From Candidatus Rifleibacteriota bacterium (lineage in GTDB: Bacteria > Vulcanimicrobiota > Xenobia > Xenobiales > Xenobiaceae), in the NCBI GenBank assembly GCA_900772775.1, contig CAAGRW010000196.1, positions 1 through 5,002 of the forward strand: 5,002 nt of DNA, in the 5' to 3' direction. The notes beneath the pieces are model-generated. The model ran no database searches. It was not told where the DNA came from and saw only the letters and a list, made by a program, of their open reading frames with translations. Made by a program: the position numbers and the translations under genes. Below, in pieces: positions 1 to 5,002 of this stretch (its first letter is position 1; each line of letters begins with the position of its first letter).

Positions 1-42
1 AAAAAAAAAAAAAAAGCCGCCGTAATGGTGTTTTACGGCGGC
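1..42 (-). terminator. Intrinsic (Rho-independent) terminator after the second pilin-like gene
   Basis: Read on the minus strand, this is a perfect 10-bp stem (GCCGCCGTAA pairing with TTACGGCGGC, at 33-42 and 16-25) around a 7-nt loop (26-32). It is followed directly by at least 15 T residues (the A-run at 1-15), which reach the window edge. The stem starts 16 nt past the stop codon of the upstream gene. This is the classic form of a Rho-independent terminator and probably marks the 3' end of the two-gene transcript. The stem is symmetrical and could also work on plus-strand transcripts, but that side lacks a T-run, so minus-strand termination is favoured. Confidence 0.95.
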
Positions 43-58
43 CTCCTTTATTTGCTTT

Positions 59-2440
59 CTAGTAGTTGGCAAACATTTTTATTTGCAACTTACGTTTGGC
101 TGAAGCGTTGAGCAACTTATTTAAGTAGTTAGGGTCGAATGTCAGATCGACACTTTTGGCATTGTAGCTAATATTTCCCGTATCGGTAGTCTTGGTCGCA
201 TCTTGCTCTTTATTGGGCTCGCGTCCGTAAGCTACCATAGCTCCGGTTACGCTCAAACGGCTATCTTTGCCAATATTGACATTGATATTTTTCCAAGCAT
301 AAATAACGCCGGCAATCTCTTGATCAGAGTATTTGATGCAGTCATAACGCTTAATCAAAGTATCTAATTGTTCGCGTTTATAGTTCTCATAATTGGTTGT
401 TTGTTTGGAAGCATCTACCAATTTGTCGCTAAGTTTTGGATCGTCAATTGAGGCCATTTGATCGCTTTTGGTTGGGCTATCGTTTTTGTGATCCTCTTGA
501 TCGTCATCCCAATCTTCCCAATCGTCTTCAGCGTCTTCATAAACATCTTTTACTGCTTTCATAAAATTGCAGTCGTTTTTGTGACTACCATTATAAAATC
601 CACAACTACATTCAACGTTTAAATTGAGAAATTGTTTTCTGCCTTCTTTAAGGAAACCGGCTTGGTACACTTGGATGATAATGTCTGGGTGATTTGGATT
701 AAATATTCCTTTAGTTTTGCAAAAAGATGTGGGGTTTTCAGTACAATGACCGCACACTGTATGCTTGCCACTTTTTTTGTATTTAGTTGCGTACTCAGAA
801 GATTTTCTTTCTGCGGCTAGTTCTCGATTTGTATCAGTGATGTTGTCACTGCCAGTATTATCATCGTCGCCTACACTTGGGGTAGAAGATATAGTGTCTT
901 TTTCGCTAGCAGCGCCGGTAGTGGGATCAATTTCTATATTATCATAGGGGCCGCTGTCTTCGGGACGTTCGGTTGGCAGTAATTTTTCTATATTGGCGCT
1001 AGTATTATAAATAGGCTCGATAGTGACATCGCCTTTAGAATAGATAGAGACACCTACGCCTGGATCTGATTCCAAAAGGCTGGGGCCTTGCATAGTGATA
1101 TTACCCTCGGAGGTTATGGCGCCGCTACCCATAGTTGCTCCGGAAATAGTAATATTACCTTTGCTTGTTAAAATAGTGGTACCGCTATCGCCTTTATTTT
1201 TGTTGACAAAACCAACAATTGGCCTCGTTCCATATTCATTGATGTTGGAGCGAATGAGCAAATCTCCCGGCACATATATATTTTGATCGAACATGACCGT
1301 TAAATTTTTGCTATCGACGGTCATACCTTTAAATTTACCTGTGCTTACAGTTTGGTAGCCGCTATCGGGAAGTGGCTTTCCGTCATAAAAAATAATAGTT
1401 GGATAGTGGCGCAACTCTATAGCTTTGGTTGTTGGGTTTTTTTCCCATACATAAGTTCCGGCTGGCAAATTTGTGTCACTTTTAGTTGCTTTGGGGACAT
1501 CTGCCCAAGTAATTTTGGCAAAATTCTCTCCTGAATTGCTCTTTTCGTGTTTTATATTTGTTTCTGTCGCTCCGTTTACTGTAAAGCCGTCATTAAAGAA
1601 AACGGTACCACTTCCGGCGCTCACCTGACCTGTTAAGGCAACGTGGCCCAAAGAGCGCATATTGGGAGCTTGAGTGCCTTCTGCGCTATTCAATCTGAAA
1701 GCACCGGTTTTGGCATTGATATTACCTGAAGCGCTGATTGCCGAATCCACATTTAAAGAGCTTGGATCGATAGAAGCATAAATTTCTACGATTTGATGGG
1801 CGTAGGAAGATTTTGTGTCGATAGGCTTAGATAAACTGGCGTCTCGTACGGCCGGGCCGCTGAAGCCTTCGACTATCAGATTGCAAGTGCCCTTGGGAAT
1901 GGTTACTTGCTTGGCCTCGGAATGGGGCTTAAAAACTTCTTTGCCATTTTCGGTGACTGTTTTGCCTTGGATAATGCCATTTTTATCGGCCGAATAAGCT
2001 ATGTAAGGAACGCTGCTAAAAAGATTGTTGGTAGAAATATAGGGAGATTCGATCTTGTGGGCACTGTCGTCCATATTGTCGAAACCGCCGGGGCCGTCTT
2101 CGCAATTGAATTTTATGCGAAAGACCGATTTTTTGCCATTAGCGCTCGATAAAATGCCCCAAACATTGCCGTCTTCTTCTTTGACTTCGAAATCGCCGGT
2201 CTTAAGTGTGTAAACTGTAGAAGGATTGGCTTTCCAGAGAATGTCACTTTGCAAGCGGGTGATGGCATACTGGGCTCCTGATTGGGCAGCCATAAGAGCA
2301 TTTTCTTTATCGTAAAAATTGGTCGTTAGGCGAAAGCTGCCCAGATTGGAATATACGACTGAGCTTAAAAGCATAATAACCAGCACGACTGTGAGCATGG
2401 TCGTTACTAAAACTATGCCTTTCTTTTTTCTTTCTAGCAT
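59..2440 (-). CDS. Large PilX/GspK-type pseudopilin-like protein with cysteine-rich insert (protein A)
   Basis: This 793-residue protein opens with a short prepilin leader, MLERKKKG, then a hydrophobic helix at about 9-30. The likely prepilin-peptidase cut is G8/I9. The helix and the following conserved stretch (N41-Q64, with AAQSG) resemble the PilX N-terminal family. Position +5 of the mature protein is Thr13, not the Glu of major pilins, as in GspK/PilX-type minor subunits. The rest should lie outside the inner membrane. Motifs shared with the neighbouring paralogue are EDGPGGFDNMD (114-124), LIVEGFSG (188-195), a glycine-rich block with GNIT-type coils and ESDPGVGVS (about 406-477), and a C-terminal block with YSDQEIAG and GAMVAYG (683-742). 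Residues 478-682 are not shared. They hold C563, C566, C574, C611, C613 and C624, and an acidic tract at 635-654. At 793 residues it is far longer than usual pilins (about 150-200) or GspK (about 300). The start is fixed by the leader and by a GGAGAG site 5 nt upstream. The precise role is unknown; filament tip, adhesin or assembly subunit are inferences. The pilin-like N terminus is the secure part. Confidence 0.9.
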   Translation of the reverse strand: MLERKKKGIVLVTTMLTVVLVIMLLSSVVYSNLGSFRLTTNFYDKENALMAAQSGAQYAITRLQSDILWKANPSTVYTLKTGDFEVKEEDGNVWGILSSANGKKSVFRIKFNCEDGPGGFDNMDDSAHKIESPYISTNNLFSSVPYIAYSADKNGIIQGKTVTENGKEVFKPHSEAKQVTIPKGTCNLIVEGFSGPAVRDASLSKPIDTKSSYAHQIVEIYASIDPSSLNVDSAISASGNINAKTGAFRLNSAEGTQAPNMRSLGHVALTGQVSAGSGTVFFNDGFTVNGATETNIKHEKSNSGENFAKITWADVPKATKSDTNLPAGTYVWEKNPTTKAIELRHYPTIIFYDGKPLPDSGYQTVSTGKFKGMTVDSKNLTVMFDQNIYVPGDLLIRSNINEYGTRPIVGFVNKNKGDSGTTILTSKGNITISGATMGSGAITSEGNITMQGPSLLESDPGVGVSIYSKGDVTIEPIYNTSANIEKLLPTERPEDSGPYDNIEIDPTTGAASEKDTISSTPSVGDDDNTGSDNITDTNRELAAERKSSEYATKYKKSGKHTVCGHCTENPTSFCKTKGIFNPNHPDIIIQVYQAGFLKEGRKQFLNLNVECSCGFYNGSHKNDCNFMKAVKDVYEDAEDDWEDWDDDQEDHKNDSPTKSDQMASIDDPKLSDKLVDASKQTTNYENYKREQLDTLIKRYDCIKYSDQEIAGVIYAWKNINVNIGKDSRLSVTGAMVAYGREPNKEQDATKTTDTGNISYNAKSVDLTFDPNYLNKLLNASAKRKLQIKMFANY
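2069..2122 (-). repeat. Near-identical paralogous block, copy in gene A
   Basis: Eighteen codons (F107 to D124, the FRIKFN-EDGP-FDNMD region) match 4506-4559 in gene B at 50 of 54 bases. Of the four differences, two are silent and two change residues (C113 to Tyr, G118 to Asp). Other protein-conserved blocks of the two genes differ at most codons, so this short block is unusually similar at the DNA level. Confidence 0.7.
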
Positions 2441-2534
2441 ACTTTCTCTCCAAATTTAACTAAAACGCGAGTACATCTATTCATTGTGTGCGTTCTTGCA
2501 AGGCCGTAGCAATTACACAACCAATTTGTCTACT
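2441..2534 (-). other. Spacer between the two paralogues; no terminator or clear promoter seen
   Basis: These 94 bp separate the stop codon of the first gene from the start of the second. The only inverted repeats are weak: a 6-bp pair (TTGTGT 2484-2489 with ACACAA 2515-2520) enclosing 25 nt, and an 8-bp palindrome CTTGCAAG (2495-2502). Neither is followed by a T-run on the minus strand, so there is no sign of intrinsic termination. No good -35/-10 pair was found either; TTGCAA followed 16 nt later by TAGATG is the best and is poor. Co-transcription of both genes is the simplest reading, although the spacer is long enough to hide a weak internal promoter or RNA-processing site. Confidence 0.6.
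2446..2451 (-). promoter_or_regulatory. Ribosome binding site of protein A
   Basis: On the minus strand GGAGAG lies 5 nt before the ATG at 2440. It supports this start, which also places the prepilin leader exactly at the N terminus. Confidence 0.75.
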
Positions 2535-4880
2535 TTAGAAATTAGAATACATTGTGTACTTTAATTTTCTTTGAGCATTCGAAGCCATAAAAGCATTCAT
2601 GTAGTCGGCGTCTAAGGTTAAGCCTATGGTGTTAGCTTCGATAGTGATATTTCCGTGGTCTTTGTCACCTTTGGGAACACCTTTATCGGGATTTTGACCA
2701 TAAGCCACCATGGCTCCGCTAAGATTTAAAGTGCTATTTTGACCGATAGCCAGATTGACATTGCCCCAAGCGTAGACCATTCCGGAAATATCTTGATCTG
2801 AATAACGAAGCTTGCCATAGCGGGTGAGTAATTTATTTAATTGTTGTTGTTTATAATCGCGGAAATTGTTGGTGACAACTTCGCTATCGAGGAAAGTTTG
2901 AACTTTTTTTACGTCGGCTCTGCTATCGACAACGATTTTGTCAGTTGGATTGGAAGCTGCGCCAGAAGTTTGATAATAAATTGACCAGCTGCTTGTATCT
3001 TGATAGTGGCGTATGGCCGCTCCTATAGGACTTCCGGCAACGGTTTTGTTGCTTTCTAAAGCTTTTTGTAAAGCTGATGCTTGGGCAGAGGTGAGGGTAG
3101 GTTTCGTCACTGTAGATATTTTTTCCGAATTTGGAGGAGTTGGTTTGTAGTTAGTATACAAGTAATACTCCAAATAGGAACTTGCCTCTTCACTGGTTAT
3201 AGAAGCAGTGCTGTTACTTTTTTGGGCTTGTAAAAGCAACTCAGAAGCTCCTGAGGAGAAAGAATCATTGTCAGTATCGTAACCGTAGTAAGCTTGGCGT
3301 CCGGCGTTGAAGTCGACATTTTTGTTTTGATCTTGAACTGCTTGAGTGGCACTTTCTATAGGAAGGAAGTTGACATCGTTTTTGGCATAGACCGAAACTC
3401 CGACTCCGGGATCCGATTCCAGAATGCTTGGGCCTTGCAAAGAAATGCTTTTTTGTGAAGTAATGGAGCCGCTGCCTAAAGTTGCGCCTTTAATGGTAAT
3501 GTCGCCGTCGGCGCTTAAAATAGGATCGCTGTCGGTAGGGGAGTTCTTTACAAAAGCGACTATAGGGCGAGTAACTTGACTGCAACTATCGTCATAAATG
3601 ATAGTCAGTGACTTGCCTTTTTCTACTTTAATATTTTCGCTGATAGTTATGGTGGCTTTAGCCTTATCTATTTGAAAAGCTGAACCGTAGCCGTGTACTT
3701 CTTCACTTTTATTCTTTCTATTGCGGAAGCCATGTTTCTTGCCAAAGGGGTTTTTGTCGTAACGGGTTAGAGTATAGTTGTTACTATGCTCATTTTTACG
3801 CCAAATATAAACTCCGCCTTTTATCGTTGTATATTTTTGCCCTTCGGAGTCGGCTTTGGTAACGTCGTCCCATTTGATTTGAGCGATATCGTCAGTATCT
3901 TTGTCTGAAGCTTTAATTACGCTGTAATCCGATCCACTAACTTTGCCTGCCTTAGTTTCTACACCATTTTTATAAAAATTGCCGCTGACGATAGCTTGTC
4001 CTTTACCAAAAGAGATATTTTTGTAAGTTAAGTTCAGATCTTTTAAACTGCGTAAGCGTGGGGCGGCGTTGCCTTGGGCATTTTTGATCGTAATATTGGA
4101 AGCCTTGGCTGAAATCTTGCCTCCCGCTCCCAGCACGGAACTTGTGCAAGCAACACTGGGATCGAAGGTTAAATAGACTTCTACGACGTTGCTGACGATG
4201 TTATTACCCAATCCTTTGGAACAATCGAGATTCTTTTGCAACTCGTTCATTTTGGTTAAATCCAGATCGCGTACACCAATACCGGAAAAACCTTCTACAA
4301 TGAGTGCGCAAGTAGACTTTGGCAATTCGTAGCTTTTGGCATTGCCTGCCGCTTTTATGCATTCCCTTTGGTATTCATCTTTATATTTTTGGGTACGTAA
4401 AATGCCATTGAGCGGAGCTGTATAAACGGTGCGCATGCCGCGACTGTAAAGATTGTTTACAGAAACGTAAGGTGAGTGAATAATATAATTTTTATCGGAT
4501 GTATTGTCCATATTGTCGAAGCCGTCGGGGCCGTCTTCGTAGTTGAATTTTATGCGAAAGAAAGAGCGACGCCCGTTGGGAGTAATTAACATTCCCCAAA
4601 CATTGCCGTTGTTTTCGACAATTTTTACACCTTTAGCGGCGGAAGCCAGTTGGTAGTTTTTGTCATCACCTTGCCAAGCAATATTATTTTGCAATTTTGT
4701 TAAGGCATATTCCACTCCCGACTGAGCGGCCATAATAGCTTCTTCACGGCCGTAAAAATTGGAGGTAAGGCGCATGTTACCGAAGTTGGAGTAAACTACA
4801 GAACTGAGCAACATGATAACCAGAACGACCGTCAGCATGGTTGTGATGAGGACGATACCTTGCTTACACTTATTGCGCAT
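2535..4880 (-). CDS. Large PilX/GspK-type pseudopilin-like protein with Ser/Thr/Tyr-rich insert (protein B)
   Basis: This 781-residue paralogue of the downstream protein is the first gene of the pair. The leader MRNKCKQG (likely cut G8/I9) precedes a hydrophobic helix at 9-30 nearly identical to that of its neighbour (TTMLTVVLVIMLLSSVVYSN). Thr13 sits at mature position +5 in place of Glu. The N-terminal region, including AAQSGVEYAL at 51-60, resembles the PilX N-terminal family. The extracytoplasmic body shares EDGPDGFDNMD (115-125), LIVEGFSG (193-200), RPIVAFV (438-444), a glycine-rich coil block with LESDPGVGVS (about 453-508), and YSDQDISG...GAMVAYG (693-728). Residues 509-671 have no counterpart in the neighbour: they lack cysteine and are rich in Ser, Thr, Ala and Tyr (clusters YYGY 531-534, YLEYYLY 569-575). 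It also has a basic stretch at about 380-391 (KKHGFRNRKNK) absent from the paralogue. The start is supported by the leader and by an upstream AGAGAGGT. A promoter-like pair lies about 75-100 bp upstream. The protein is probably a pilus or pseudopilus-associated subunit; its ligand or precise function is unknown. Confidence 0.9.
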   Translation of the reverse strand: MRNKCKQGIVLITTMLTVVLVIMLLSSVVYSNFGNMRLTSNFYGREEAIMAAQSGVEYALTKLQNNIAWQGDDKNYQLASAAKGVKIVENNGNVWGMLITPNGRRSFFRIKFNYEDGPDGFDNMDNTSDKNYIIHSPYVSVNNLYSRGMRTVYTAPLNGILRTQKYKDEYQRECIKAAGNAKSYELPKSTCALIVEGFSGIGVRDLDLTKMNELQKNLDCSKGLGNNIVSNVVEVYLTFDPSVACTSSVLGAGGKISAKASNITIKNAQGNAAPRLRSLKDLNLTYKNISFGKGQAIVSGNFYKNGVETKAGKVSGSDYSVIKASDKDTDDIAQIKWDDVTKADSEGQKYTTIKGGVYIWRKNEHSNNYTLTRYDKNPFGKKHGFRNRKNKSEEVHGYGSAFQIDKAKATITISENIKVEKGKSLTIIYDDSCSQVTRPIVAFVKNSPTDSDPILSADGDITIKGATLGSGSITSQKSISLQGPSILESDPGVGVSVYAKNDVNFLPIESATQAVQDQNKNVDFNAGRQAYYGYDTDNDSFSSGASELLLQAQKSNSTASITSEEASSYLEYYLYTNYKPTPPNSEKISTVTKPTLTSAQASALQKALESNKTVAGSPIGAAIRHYQDTSSWSIYYQTSGAASNPTDKIVVDSRADVKKVQTFLDSEVVTNNFRDYKQQQLNKLLTRYGKLRYSDQDISGMVYAWGNVNLAIGQNSTLNLSGAMVAYGQNPDKGVPKGDKDHGNITIEANTIGLTLDADYMNAFMASNAQRKLKYTMYSNF
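4506..4559 (-). repeat. Near-identical paralogous block, copy in gene B
   Basis: This is the partner of 2069-2122 and encodes F108 to D125 of protein B. The two copies are direct repeats about 2.4 kb apart and could support recombination between the genes, though the block is short. Confidence 0.7.
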
Positions 4881-4888
4881 AAGTTTTT

Positions 4889-4896
4889 ACCTCTCT
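4889..4896 (-). promoter_or_regulatory. Ribosome binding site of protein B
   Basis: Minus-strand AGAGAGGT, with its GAGG core ending about 8-9 nt before the ATG at 4880, is a good Shine-Dalgarno sequence at a normal distance. Confidence 0.7.
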
Positions 4897-4913
4897 ATTC
4901 GGATTGGAATATG

Positions 4914-4931
4914 TGCCTAGAAATATAGGCA
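4914..4931 (-). promoter_or_regulatory. Small inverted repeat in the 5' leader of the operon
   Basis: TGCCTA (4914-4919) and TAGGCA (4926-4931) form a 6-bp stem with a 6-nt loop. It sits between the predicted promoter and the ribosome binding site of the first gene. It could be an mRNA leader hairpin or a short operator half-site pair. It is short enough to be a chance occurrence, and it has no T-run, so it is not a terminator. Confidence 0.35.
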
Positions 4932-4954
4932 AAGTGCAAAAACACACCCACTTT

Positions 4955-4983
4955 ATTAAACGTTCTTTAAGCTAAATATTCAA
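4955..4983 (-). promoter_or_regulatory. Predicted sigma70-type promoter for the two-gene operon
   Basis: On the minus strand TTGAAT (4978-4983; 4 of 6 to TTGACA) is followed by a 17-bp spacer and TTTAAT (4955-4960; 5 of 6 to TATAAT). Optimal spacing and an AT-rich stretch just upstream (4989-5002, resembling an UP element) support it. Transcription would start near 4948, giving a leader of roughly 70 nt that includes the small hairpin. AT-rich DNA gives such matches by chance fairly often, so this remains a prediction. Confidence 0.5.
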
Positions 4984-4988
4984 GTTCA

Positions 4989-5002
4989 AAATATTAATAT
5001 TT
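4989..5002. repeat. Perfect 14-bp AT-only palindrome at the window edge
   Basis: AAATATTAATATTT reads the same on both strands and ends at the last base of the window. It lies directly upstream of the predicted -35 box, where an activator site or UP element would be expected. Being made only of A and T in an AT-rich region, it may have no function. Confidence 0.35.

Noticed and set aside
59..91. Aromatic C termini (FANY in A, YSNF in B) as an outer-membrane beta-barrel signal
   Set aside because: Both proteins have a prepilin leader and inner-membrane helix instead of a cleaved Sec signal peptide of an outer-membrane protein, and the last strand does not show a convincing alternating pattern.
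632..2152. Several open frames of 60-81 codons on the plus strand inside gene A (for example 1907-2152)
   Set aside because: They lie entirely antisense to a long gene with clear protein conservation to its paralogue, show no recognisable domains, and have composition expected from the complement of coding sequence.
2113..2301. A 62-codon minus-strand frame overlapping the N-terminal part of gene A
   Set aside because: It is out of frame with the conserved pilin-like gene and shows no family resemblance.
2484..2520. Inverted repeat TTGTGT/ACACAA between the genes as a possible terminator
   Set aside because: The stem is only 6 bp with a 25-nt loop and is not followed by a T-run on the minus strand.
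1..5002. Frameshift or decay in either paralogue
   Set aside because: Both frames are intact from a well-supported start to a stop codon, and the motifs at both ends are conserved between them.

Overview
The window holds two long genes, both on the minus strand, head to tail. They encode paralogous proteins of 781 and 793 residues. Each starts with a type IV pilin-like (PilX/GspK-type) prepilin leader and hydrophobic helix, followed by a very large, mostly beta-strand-like extracytoplasmic body. No other gene is supported, and about 95% of the bases lie in these two reading frames.

Layout in the direction of transcription (high to low coordinates): an AT-rich upstream region with a plausible sigma70-type promoter (4955-4983) and a small leader hairpin (4914-4931); the first gene (4880-2535, called B here); a 94-bp spacer with no recognisable terminator (2534-2441); the second gene (2440-59, called A here); and a strong intrinsic terminator (42-1). 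This looks like one bicistronic transcript, possibly the whole operon. Any gene upstream of B lies outside the window.

The two proteins share a scaffold: the N-terminal pilin helix, several conserved motifs, a glycine-rich parallel-coil block around an ESDPGVGVS motif, and a C-terminal block containing GAMVAYG. Between the last two blocks each carries its own unrelated insert. That of A has a six-cysteine cluster and a very acidic tract. That of B is cysteine-free and rich in Ser, Thr, Ala and Tyr. The simplest reading is a pair of oversized minor pseudopilins, exported through Sec, processed by a prepilin peptidase and fitted into a type IV pilus or type II secretion-like filament, with the insert as the part that differs in function. 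This role is inferred; only the N-terminal family resemblance is well supported.

The organism cannot be named from this sequence. Moderate G+C (low 40s percent by eye), GGAG/GAGG ribosome binding sites, an intrinsic terminator and prepilin-type leaders point to a bacterium with a type IV pilus or related system. I see no mobile element, CRISPR array, RNA gene or sign of recent insertion.
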